The notes under the pieces were generated by a model. That model was not told where the DNA came from. It was given only the letters and a program-made list of their open reading frames with translations, and ran no database searches. A program made the position numbers and the translations under genes. Below, one piece after another: positions 1 to 5,904 of a stretch of 6,011 bases of DNA. Positions within the stretch are counted from its first letter, which is position 1, and every line of letters begins with the position of its first letter. This DNA is from Alistipes sp. (GTDB taxonomy: Bacteria; Bacteroidota; Bacteroidia; Bacteroidales; Rikenellaceae). The stretch is taken from contig JAFOZN010000047.1 in NCBI GenBank assembly GCA_017391185.1, positions 1-6,011 on the forward strand, read 5' to 3'.

Positions 1-22
1 CTCTCATCTTTCCTCTCTCCTC
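1..22. repeat. Pyrimidine heptad repeat (partial, minus-oriented GA minisatellite)
   Basis: This is the end of a 7-bp-period tract reading atctttc, ctctctc on the + strand. Its reverse complement is the same GARARAK heptad family seen at 2181-2250 and 5425-5487. The tract is cut by the window edge, so its full length is unknown. The call rests on phase and composition only. Confidence 0.7.
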
Positions 23-51
23 AAAAAGGAAAACTCAATTTTCCTTTTTGA
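21..51. terminator. 13-bp AT-rich hairpin, possible terminator of an upstream unit
   Basis: Positions 21-33 and 39-51 are perfect reverse complements (13 bp) around a 5-nt loop, ctcaa. The 3' arm is T-rich and the 5' arm A-rich, so the structure could stop transcription in either direction. It contains few G-C pairs and no separate U-tract follows. It lies just upstream of the btu promoter, so it may insulate that promoter from the neighbouring unit. A protein-binding dyad is the alternative. Confidence 0.45.
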
Positions 52-68
52 ATTTCCATTGTATATAT

Positions 69-99
69 TTTGTTTTTTCGCCATAAGAGTGTAAATTTG
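69..99 (+). promoter_or_regulatory. Bacteroidetes-type promoter of the B12 operon
   Basis: TTTG at 69-72 matches the -33 element and taaatttg at 92-99 matches the -7 element TAnnTTTG exactly. The spacer is 19 nt, within the usual range for the Bacteroidetes primary sigma factor. Transcription would begin around 104-108, directly before the riboswitch, which supports the call independently. Confidence 0.8.
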
Positions 100-105
100 T
101 GGCAG

Positions 106-272
106 TGAAAGGTTTCCGATCCAAAAGACGGGATGAAAAGGGAATTCGGTGAGAGTCCGAAACAGTACTCGCTGCTGTGAGTTCCAAATAGAAATTCCAT
201 ACAACATTATGCCACTTGCCCCGTGGGGTTGGGAAGGCGTTGTAATGGAGGAACGAGTCAGAAGACCTGCCT
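106..272 (+). ncRNA. Cobalamin riboswitch (B12 element)
   Basis: The aptamer's conserved blocks appear in the right order. They are the core aaaagggaattcggtgagag with a P3 stem ttcgg/ccgaa (145-149/157-161), then cagtactcgctgctgtga (163-180), then the B12-box region gccact (211-216), gggaaggc (231-238), and the closing block gacgag-like, agaagacctgcc (about 252-271). A small P2-like hairpin pairs atcc 119-122 with ggat 131-134. P1 can form between aggttt (110-115) and the agacct end (263-268); ggcag 101-105 with ctgcc 267-271 is an alternative outer pairing. The element binds adenosyl- or other cobalamins and normally lowers expression of downstream uptake genes when the vitamin is abundant. 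Exact boundaries are estimated. Confidence 0.93.
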
Positions 273-358
273 AAAATGTTTATTAATTTTGATTTTACCT
301 GCGAGTATCGGGTCTTATCAAACACCTACCTTATGGGGCAGGGCGGAGTTCTTTTTTT
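262..358 (+). promoter_or_regulatory. Candidate riboswitch expression platform with U-tract
   Basis: Three pairings can compete here. The P1 3' strand aagacctg (262-269) can pair with cgggtctt (309-316) over 8 bp, one of them G-U. Its overlapping part cctgcc (266-271) can also pair with ggcagg (337-342). A local hairpin can form from aac and cct (321-327) with agg and gtt (340-350), followed by seven T residues at 352-358. A plausible reading is that ligand-bound P1 frees 337-342 for a terminator, while the free state blocks it. The hairpin is imperfect and no energies were computed, so control of translation is not excluded. Confidence 0.4.
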
Positions 359-493
359 GGTGGTTTCACTCTTTGCCGTAGGCTCTTTTTGGACCAAGAG
401 TAGCGAGAGAGGAATACTAAGAATTTGACTCCTGAAAATGTTTGAACTTTGGCCGATTACCCGACAGCGAAATCTGTTGGGATTTTTTATGCC
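359..493 (+). other. Remainder of the operon 5' leader
   Basis: This stretch lies between the U-tract and the first gene's preferred start. The only structure I see is a 5-bp hairpin, ctctt 383-387 with aagag 396-400. There is no good second promoter and no Shine-Dalgarno-like purine block close to the start codon. With the riboswitch it makes a 5' untranslated leader of nearly 390 nt. Confidence 0.5.
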
Positions 494-2179
494 ATGAAAC
501 GAAATTTTACATTTAAGTCTAAGAGTTTTCTACTCTTTTTGTTGAGCCTTTTGGCTTTGGTGGGTTGTAATAAGGATAACGATATTACCATCCCACTCAA
601 GCCCGAAATCTCTTTTGAGCAGCAACGCTTCCCCCTCAAGATGGGGCAGAGCATTGTGCTGCAACCTCAGGTTGAAAACCACGACAGCCAAATATCATAT
701 CTCTGGACTATGCAGGGCGTAACGCTCAGTAACTCACTCTCTTATACCTTTGTGGCCGAGAAGGTGGGTACATATATTTTGGCCTTTACCGCCACCAACT
801 CTTCAGGTAGCACGTCAGAGAATATCCGCATAGATGTGAGCGAGCTTGCACCCCCTCAGATAGCATTTGCTGTGGGCTCGGAGCGCGTTTTCGAGATGGT
901 CATGGGGCGTAAGTATACACTCTCTCCCGATATTGTGAGTCAAGGCCAATGTCGGTTGGAGTGGAGTTTGGATGGTAAACATATGGGTAATGAGAAGAGT
1001 TTGGATTTGAGTTTTGACCAAACGGGAGATCACATCCTGCTCCTCTCGGCCGAAAACTCCGATGGCAAGAGCCATGAGGAGCTCACGCTCCGCGTTTTGA
1101 GCCATATCAACGATATGTTCTATATCCCCACCTCGCGCCACATACCGCTTGGCCGCACGCTCTATCTTGAGCCTACGTTGTGGGATATGGAGCCTGAGGA
1201 GGTATCCTTCGAGTGGTCACTCCCAGGCGAGGTGATAGGCACAGAGTCTATGCTCAGATATACCCCTAAGGAGCTGGGCAAGGAGAAAATCACACTCAAA
1301 GTCTCAGCTAATGGTCATACCGAAGTGCGTGAGATAGAGGTTGAGTGCCACCCCTCGGAGCAGGAGCTCATGCGCCCTGCCGGGCAGGCAAGCCAAGCCT
1401 CATGCAGCAAGGTCTTTAGCTACACCCCTGCGGCGGGACAGTTTATCAACGAGACAAATTCGGGTTTTCGTGGCGAAAATACCCCAGAGGCGGCTACGGC
1501 CTATGCCGAGCGCAGGTTGAAGGAGCAAAACTACCTCTCCTTGGGAGCTTGGGGTGGTGAGATTATCGTGGGCTTTGACCATAGCGTGGAGGAGAGTTTC
1601 TCTATCGGCGGAAACTTCTATGAGGGCTCCTCAGAGGCGGGCATCGTGTGGGTGATGCAGGATACCAACCAAAATGGCTTGCCCGATGATGAGTGGTATG
1701 AGCTTCGAGGCTCGGAGTGGGGAGGTGAAAATCACCACCAGCTCCACGCCATAACATATTATCGCCCCAAAACGGAGGGTGGAAATATCCTCTGGCGAGA
1801 TAATAAGCTCCAGACGGGTTGCGTTTATCGTAATGGGACACACACCCAAGAGACATACTTCCCCTCTTGGATCTCGGCCGATAGCTATACGCTCTACGGC
1901 TCATGGCTCAACGCAAATACGGTGCGTGAGTCAACGGGAAAATATGTCAACAATGCCTATGCGTGGGGTTATGCCGACAACGAGGGTGAGGACTCTACCA
2001 AGGGCGGTGATGATGGAGAGAAGAGCTACGTGGAATTTAAGATTGAGAATGCCGTAAATGCAGATGGCACACCAGCCAATTTGCTCTATATAGATTTTGT
2101 ACGTGTACAGACTGCTATATCCCATACGGCAGGCGAGTTGGGCGAAATCTCGACCGAGATTACCTATATAGGCGAGTAG
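494..2179 (+). CDS. PKD/Ig-like surface lipoprotein of the B12 operon
   Basis: The ATG at 494 is preferred because it gives a clean lipoprotein signal: MKRN, a hydrophobic run, then lipobox LVGC with Cys25. The in-frame TTG at 449 would add 15 residues ahead of the signal peptide. The protein is then 561 aa. The acidic residues after Cys (CNKDND) resemble the Bacteroidetes surface-export signal, so it probably sits on the cell surface. Three tandem PKD/Ig-like domains are visible at about 37-117, 120-203 and 206-286, each with a W-containing strand (YLWTMQG, LEWSLDG, FEWSLPG). A C-terminal domain (about 300-561) begins with FSYTPAAGQFINE and SLGAWGGEIIVGFDHS, and carries a Ca-loop-like DTNQNGLPDDEW at 390-401. 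Similar 'PKD cell surface protein' genes commonly accompany BtuB/BtuG genes in Bacteroidetes. Being first behind the riboswitch, it likely aids cobalamin capture, but its biochemical role is not evident from the sequence. Confidence 0.88.
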   Translation: MKRNFTFKSKSFLLFLLSLLALVGCNKDNDITIPLKPEISFEQQRFPLKMGQSIVLQPQVENHDSQISYLWTMQGVTLSNSLSYTFVAEKVGTYILAFTATNSSGSTSENIRIDVSELAPPQIAFAVGSERVFEMVMGRKYTLSPDIVSQGQCRLEWSLDGKHMGNEKSLDLSFDQTGDHILLLSAENSDGKSHEELTLRVLSHINDMFYIPTSRHIPLGRTLYLEPTLWDMEPEEVSFEWSLPGEVIGTESMLRYTPKELGKEKITLKVSANGHTEVREIEVECHPSEQELMRPAGQASQASCSKVFSYTPAAGQFINETNSGFRGENTPEAATAYAERRLKEQNYLSLGAWGGEIIVGFDHSVEESFSIGGNFYEGSSEAGIVWVMQDTNQNGLPDDEWYELRGSEWGGENHHQLHAITYYRPKTEGGNILWRDNKLQTGCVYRNGTHTQETYFPSWISADSYTLYGSWLNANTVRESTGKYVNNAYAWGYADNEGEDSTKGGDDGEKSYVEFKIENAVNADGTPANLLYIDFVRVQTAISHTAGELGEISTEITYIGE

Positions 2180-2180
2180 G

Positions 2181-2250
2181 GAGAAAGGAGAGATGAGAGA
2201 TGAAAGATGAAAGATGAGAGAGGAAAGAGGAAAGATGAAAGAGGAAAGAT
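2181..2250 (+). repeat. GA-rich heptad minisatellite, 10 units
   Basis: Ten uninterrupted 7-bp units follow the first gene's stop codon: gagaaag, gagagat twice, gaaagat twice, gagagag, gaaagag, gaaagat, gaaagag, gaaagat. The consensus is GARARAK. The tract lies inside the operon, so it is transcribed as a purine-only, probably unstructured spacer apart from its T residues. No promoter or terminator is visible in the 111-nt gap, which supports co-transcription of the flanking genes. Confidence 0.9.
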
Positions 2251-2290
2251 GCTGAAGAAATAAACGAAGAATAAAATAAAAAACTAAGAT

Positions 2291-3361
2291 ATGAAAAGAT
2301 TATTTTTAACTCTTTTGCTTGGCGTGGGGCTGAGCTTCATCCTTTCGGGATGTATGAATGCTAATAAAAACATTGGTACTGCAGGTGTGGAATCCACCGC
2401 TGGTTCTCTGTTTATCCTCAACGAGGGTAACTTCAACTATGGCAATGGCACGGTGTCAATCTACAACCCCAAGAAAAAGGAGCTCCAGAACGAGGCTTTC
2501 TTTAAGGCCAACGGCATGAAGGTGGGCGATGTTGTGCAGTCGATGAAGATGCACAACTCGTTGGGATGGATCGTGGTCAACAACTCTAAGGTGATTTTTG
2601 CCGTAGATAACTACTCACTCAAAGAGAAAGGCCGCATCACAGGCTTCACCTCGCCACGCTATATCCACTTTGTGAGCACTTCCAAAGCATACGTCACACA
2701 GCTTTGGGATCCACGTATCGCCATCGTTGATCCTCAAAGATATATGATTACTGGCTACATCGAGACAGGCATGCAACCTCAGGCGGCCTCTACCGAGCAG
2801 ATGGTGCAGGTGGGCAACTACGTCTATGTGACCTGCTGGTCGTATCAGGATGAGGTGTTGAAGATTGATGTCAACACCGATGAGATTGTGGCTCGCCTCA
2901 AGGTGGGTAAGCAACCTTCGTCTATCGTGGTGGACAAGAACGAAAAGATATGGGTTTTGACCGATGGCGGCGGCTCTACGGGCAAAAACGAGGAGTATCC
3001 AAAGTTGGTTAGAATCAACCCTACGGATTTCTCTATCGAGCGCACGTTTGAGATGAACATCTATGAGCATCCCCACTCACTCGCGCTCAACCGCTACAAG
3101 GATCACCTCTTCTGGATTACGGGCGAGGGACTTTGGAAGATGCCTATTAGCGATGACAAGCTCCCTGTCTTGCAGTTTATCGAGAACCACAAGACCAATT
3201 GGTATGGTCTGACCATAGATCCTACATCGGATGAGATCTATGTAGCCGATGCTCTGGATTACAACCAGCCGGGCAGAGTCTATCGCTACAACGCCAACGG
3301 CACCAAGGTCGACCAATTCAACGTAGGCGTCAACCCTTCGGCCTTCTGCTGGGCGAATTAG
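2291..3361 (+). CDS. btuG: BtuG-type cobalamin-binding surface lipoprotein
   Basis: This 356-aa protein has a lipoprotein signal (MKRLFLTLLL, lipobox LSGC, Cys21) followed by a YncE/DUF5074-like beta-propeller. Repeated blade strands can be read, such as GSLFILNEGNFNYGNGTVSIYN (split: 38-59), SKAYVTQLWDPRIAIVD (131-147), NYVYVTCWSYQDEVLKIDV (176-194), EKIWVLTDGG (218-227) and DEIYVADALDYNQPGRVYRY (314-333). The C-terminus GVNPSAFCWAN suits the family. BtuG proteins bind cobalamin very tightly on the cell surface and cap BtuB; that is known for Bacteroides homologues and is inferred here from family, length, the riboswitch and the adjacent btuB. The start follows an A/T-rich stretch ending ctaagat, typical of Bacteroidetes. 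Residues after Cys21 (MNANKN) lack the acidic cluster usual for surface export. The btuB start lies 17 nt after the stop. Confidence 0.87.
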   Translation: MKRLFLTLLLGVGLSFILSGCMNANKNIGTAGVESTAGSLFILNEGNFNYGNGTVSIYNPKKKELQNEAFFKANGMKVGDVVQSMKMHNSLGWIVVNNSKVIFAVDNYSLKEKGRITGFTSPRYIHFVSTSKAYVTQLWDPRIAIVDPQRYMITGYIETGMQPQAASTEQMVQVGNYVYVTCWSYQDEVLKIDVNTDEIVARLKVGKQPSSIVVDKNEKIWVLTDGGGSTGKNEEYPKLVRINPTDFSIERTFEMNIYEHPHSLALNRYKDHLFWITGEGLWKMPISDDKLPVLQFIENHKTNWYGLTIDPTSDEIYVADALDYNQPGRVYRYNANGTKVDQFNVGVNPSAFCWAN

Positions 3362-3378
3362 GGATTTTGAATTAAAAA

Positions 3379-5406
3379 ATGCGCCACCTTTTCTGCATAC
3401 TCCTCATACTTTGTGCTGCGAATCTCTCGGCACAAAACACCGCCTATACGATTGACATCGAGCAGGTCGGTGTGGTGGCTCATCGTCCTATACGAGAGTT
3501 GGGTATGCAGAAGAGCCTTATCGACTCCACCGCCTTGCGTGATAACATTGCCCTCTCGCTGAGCGATGTTCTCACCTATAACTCCTCTATCTTCATCAAG
3601 CAATATGGCCGTGCCACACTCTCCACAGCTTCGTTTCGTGGCACCTCGCCCTCGCATACCCAAGTGACGTGGAACGGCATGCGACTCAACTCGCCGATGT
3701 TGGGCATGACCGATTTTTCGATGATTCCGAGCTATTTTATTGATGAGGCTTCGCTCCTGCATGGTAGCTCCTCGGTCTCGGCATCGGGAGGTGGTCTGGG
3801 CGGTGCAATCTCACTGAGCACCTCATCCCAAGTCGAAAAGGGTTGGGGCGTGCAGGCGGTGCAGGGTATAGGCTCATACTCTACCTTCGATGAGTTTTTG
3901 CGCCTGAGCTATGGCGGCGAGCTTCTCAAATCATCTACACGTGTGGCCTACTCCACCTCGAAGAACAACTTCCGCTATACCAACTACGACAAGAAGGAGA
4001 ATATCTACGACTCGGAGCATAACATCATCGGCAAATACCACCCTGAGGAGCGTAACCGCAGTGGCGATTTCAAGGATCTGAATATCCTCCAAGAGCTATT
4101 CTATGACTCTCGCGCGGGCGACAAATTCTCACTCTCGGCATGGTACACCCACTCTCGCCGAGGTGTGCCGATGACGAGCGTCAGCTATGCCGAGGAGGAT
4201 TATCTCAATCGCCAGAACGAAGATACCTTTCGTGGCGTGATCGGTTGGCAACGACTCTTGGAGAATTTCAAGCTCTCGGCCTCGGCAGGTTATCTCTCTT
4301 CGCGCCTTAATTACTACTATTCGCGCGATGTGGGCGGAGGAAATATAGCCCGTATGATCGACTCTCGTTCAAGGGTGAACACTCTATATGGAAACTTCTC
4401 TGCGGAGTATTATTTGGGCCAAAAATGGCTCCTTACGGCCGATGTGAAGCTACACCAGCACTTTGTGCGTAGCCAGGATATGAACATCATCCAGCAGGAT
4501 GGCGAGCGTGCCCTCATCGGCTACGACAAGGCTCGCATAGAGCTTTCGGGATTTCTTTCGGCCAAGTGGCGTGCTACGGAGCGCCTGTCGCTCTCGCTGG
4601 CGCTGCGCGAGGAGCTATATGGTGAGGAGTTTTCTCCTTTGATACCAGCATTTTTTGCCGATTGGCTTATCTCGGAGCGTGGCGAGGTGGTACTCAAGGC
4701 CTCAGCCTCGCGCAACTTCCGTTTCCCCACACTCAACGACCTCTATTTCCAGCCGGGTGGTAATCCCGACCTGAGGAAGGAGCGTGGCATGACCTATGAT
4801 TTGGGCGTGGATTTCAGACTCGCTCAGGGCGAAAAATACTCCCTTTCGGGCGGTGTAAATGGCTTTGATTCGAGGGTGGATGATTGGATCTTGTGGTTGC
4901 CGAGTGTCAAGGGTTTTTGGTCTCCGCGCAACATCAAACGAGTACACTCCTACGGTGCCGAGGGTAAACTCTCGCTCAAGTGGCGTATCTCGCAGGATTG
5001 GAATCTCTCGGCCTCGACAAACGCTTCGTGGACTCCATCCATCAATGAGGCCGAACCTGTAGGCGAGGATGATGCTTCGGTGGGTAAACAGCTACCCTAT
5101 GTTCCACGATTCTCGGCCTCGGCCACGGCTCTGCTAAGCTGGCGCAGTTGGCGTGTGGGCTATCGCTGGGCGCACTACTCGGAGCGTTTCACCATGTCGA
5201 GCAACGACCGCACGCTGACGGGAGTTCTTGTACCCTATTATATGAATGATGTGCATCTGGAGCGACTCCTTAGCTTTAGATGGGCCGACTGTTCGCTCAA
5301 GGTGCAGGTGAATAACCTCTTCAACGAGGAGTATGTCTCGGTGCTCTCGCGCCCCATGCCCCGCCGAAACTACGAGCTCTTTATCTCCATCAAACCAAAG
5401 TGGTAG
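3379..5406 (+). CDS. btuB: BtuB-type TonB-dependent outer-membrane cobalamin receptor
   Basis: This 675-aa receptor has a Sec signal peptide with likely cleavage after Ala18 (NLSA|QN). A short TonB-box-like segment, IEQVGVVAHRP, lies at 27-37. The plug domain (about 43-150) shows the typical SLSDVLTYNSSIFIKQYG, ASFRGTSPSHTQVTWNG and GGGLGGAISL. A 22-strand-type barrel (about 155-675) includes NFRFPTLNDLYFQPGGNPDL (446-465) and VNNLFNEEY (644-652), and ends in an aromatic residue (Trp675). It lacks the N-terminal carboxypeptidase-like extension of SusC-type receptors and has the compact size of BtuB. The substrate is inferred from the riboswitch and the preceding btuG, since cobalamin-contact residues cannot be judged by eye. 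It would import cobalamin into the periplasm using TonB-ExbBD energy. The ATG follows an A-rich taaaaa, with no Shine-Dalgarno sequence. The gene is intact. Confidence 0.9.
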   Translation: MRHLFCILLILCAANLSAQNTAYTIDIEQVGVVAHRPIRELGMQKSLIDSTALRDNIALSLSDVLTYNSSIFIKQYGRATLSTASFRGTSPSHTQVTWNGMRLNSPMLGMTDFSMIPSYFIDEASLLHGSSSVSASGGGLGGAISLSTSSQVEKGWGVQAVQGIGSYSTFDEFLRLSYGGELLKSSTRVAYSTSKNNFRYTNYDKKENIYDSEHNIIGKYHPEERNRSGDFKDLNILQELFYDSRAGDKFSLSAWYTHSRRGVPMTSVSYAEEDYLNRQNEDTFRGVIGWQRLLENFKLSASAGYLSSRLNYYYSRDVGGGNIARMIDSRSRVNTLYGNFSAEYYLGQKWLLTADVKLHQHFVRSQDMNIIQQDGERALIGYDKARIELSGFLSAKWRATERLSLSLALREELYGEEFSPLIPAFFADWLISERGEVVLKASASRNFRFPTLNDLYFQPGGNPDLRKERGMTYDLGVDFRLAQGEKYSLSGGVNGFDSRVDDWILWLPSVKGFWSPRNIKRVHSYGAEGKLSLKWRISQDWNLSASTNASWTPSINEAEPVGEDDASVGKQLPYVPRFSASATALLSWRSWRVGYRWAHYSERFTMSSNDRTLTGVLVPYYMNDVHLERLLSFRWADCSLKVQVNNLFNEEYVSVLSRPMPRRNYELFISIKPKW

Positions 5407-5424
5407 GCAGAGGGAATTCAAGAG

Positions 5425-5487
5425 GAAAGAGGAAAGATGAAAGATGACAGATGAGAGAGGACAGATGAGAGTGGAGAGAGGAAAGGG
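5425..5487 (+). repeat. GA-rich heptad minisatellite, 9 units
   Basis: Units read gaaagag, gaaagat twice, gacagat, gagagag, gacagat, gagagtg, gagagag, gaaaggg. It is the same family and orientation as the tract at 2181-2250 but more degenerate, with C and extra G substitutions towards the 3' end. It starts 18 nt after the btuB stop, so like the first array it follows a gene end. Confidence 0.85.
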
Positions 5488-5493
5488 GAAACA

Positions 5494-5686
5494 CGTCATT
5501 CCACCGAGCCTGATAAGGCGAGGAATGGAATCTCTAACGGAAGATTCTGAGGGTAAGGATGCCAACCGACACTGCGGAGCGAGAGCAGAAGCCAAGTCTT
5601 GCTTGGATTATGCCGAGCCGCGAGGAGGAAAAGCCGACCTTGTGTCGGATTAATCAGCTCTCGTTTCACTCGACTGTGGCATGACG
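5494..5686. repeat. Intergenic element with 11-bp inverted ends (possible decayed repeat)
   Basis: The ends cgtcattccac (5494-5504) and gtggcatgacg (5676-5686) are inverted repeats matching at 10 of 11 positions. Inside are three small hairpins: gaatct/agattc (5528-5533/5542-5547), ccaag/cttgg (5592-5596/5602-5606) and ccgac/gtcgg (5634-5638/5644-5648). The cgtcattcc...gaggaatg...gaatctc wording resembles dispersed non-coding intergenic repeats common in Bacteroidetes genomes. No transposase is present. Open frames crossing it have no recognisable protein features. Whether it is multicopy in this genome cannot be seen here. Confidence 0.5.
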
Positions 5687-5707
5687 CACCCGTAACGCAC
5701 CCGTAAC
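5686..5707. repeat. Tandem 11-bp duplication at the terminator
   Basis: gcacccgtaac occurs twice in a row, at 5686-5696 and 5697-5707. The second copy supplies the 5' arm of the terminator stem at 5698-5712. The first copy could supply an alternative arm with a larger loop. Confidence 0.85.
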
Positions 5708-5716
5708 GGGTGTTTT
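5698..5716 (+). terminator. Rho-independent terminator of the B12 operon
   Basis: The stem cacccg (5698-5703) pairs with cgggtg (5707-5712) around the loop taa, followed directly by four T residues and an AT-rich run. The stem is short (6 bp) but GC-rich. Its location about 290 nt after btuB, ahead of the next promoter, fits the operon's end. Confidence 0.65.
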
Positions 5717-5728
5717 ATTATTAGATAT

Positions 5729-5770
5729 CTCTCTCATCTTTCATCTTTCAACTTTCATCTCTCCTCTCTC
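5729..5770 (-). repeat. Inverted copy of the heptad minisatellite, 6 units
   Basis: Units read ctctctc, atctttc twice, aactttc, atctctc, ctctctc on the + strand, which is the reverse complement of the GARARAK family. Positions 5734-5749 are perfectly complementary to 5432-5447. Positions 5729-5749 are perfectly complementary to 2202-2222. Confidence 0.85.
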
Positions 5771-5813
5771 ATTTGTCCAAAAAAATGTCGTAAATTGGCT
5801 TGCTAAGTGCCTT

Positions 5814-5836
5814 AATGTTAAGCGAAAGTTAACATT
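5814..5836. promoter_or_regulatory. 8-bp perfect dyad upstream of the next promoter
   Basis: aatgttaa (5814-5821) and ttaacatt (5829-5836) form a perfect inverted repeat with a 7-nt spacer, gcgaaag. It ends about 31 bp before the -33 box of the downstream promoter, a reasonable place for a regulator-binding site. It is AT-rich and has no U-tract, so a terminator is less likely. Confidence 0.45.
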
Positions 5837-5867
5837 TATAAAAATTTTAAAGAATTTTATTAAAAAA

Positions 5868-5899
5868 TTTGCACAGTATTGTTTTCGCCCTTACCTTTG
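5868..5899 (+). promoter_or_regulatory. Bacteroidetes-type promoter of the next transcription unit
   Basis: TTTG at 5868-5871 and taccTTTG at 5892-5899 (TAnnTTTG) are separated by 20 nt, a near-ideal match to the primary sigma consensus. An A/T-rich stretch (about 5832-5870) lies upstream, which is usual for strong promoters. The start site should be near 5905. Confidence 0.8.
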
Positions 5900-5904
5900 C
5901 ACTC

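Noticed and set aside
35..325. Minus-strand open frame of 96 codons, and a 67-codon frame, over the leader
   Set aside because: They run antisense through the conserved cobalamin riboswitch and show no protein features.
449..493. TTG-initiated N-terminal extension of the PKD lipoprotein
   Set aside because: It would put 15 residues ahead of a complete lipoprotein signal peptide. The ATG at 494 begins MKRN followed by the hydrophobic core and lipobox.
815..1141. Minus-strand open frames inside the first gene (also at 1400-1582, 1602-1904, 1931-2125)
   Set aside because: They are antisense to a gene with clear domains and have no start context or recognisable motifs.
2181..2250. CRISPR-like array
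   Set aside because: The 7-bp units are contiguous, with no spacers and no cas genes.
2615..3762. Minus-strand open frames across btuG and the start of btuB
   Set aside because: Both genes are well supported on the + strand, and the antisense translations look like shadows.
5134..5595. Minus-strand 153-codon open frame over the end of btuB and the downstream repeats
   Set aside because: It mixes antisense btuB with translated heptad repeat and has no domain signature.
5444..5653. Plus-strand 69-codon open frame after btuB
   Set aside because: It begins inside the heptad array and continues through the inverted-end element. Its composition reflects the repeats, not a protein.
5494..5686. 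Complete insertion sequence
   Set aside because: It is too short for a transposase gene, and no transposase fragments are readable.
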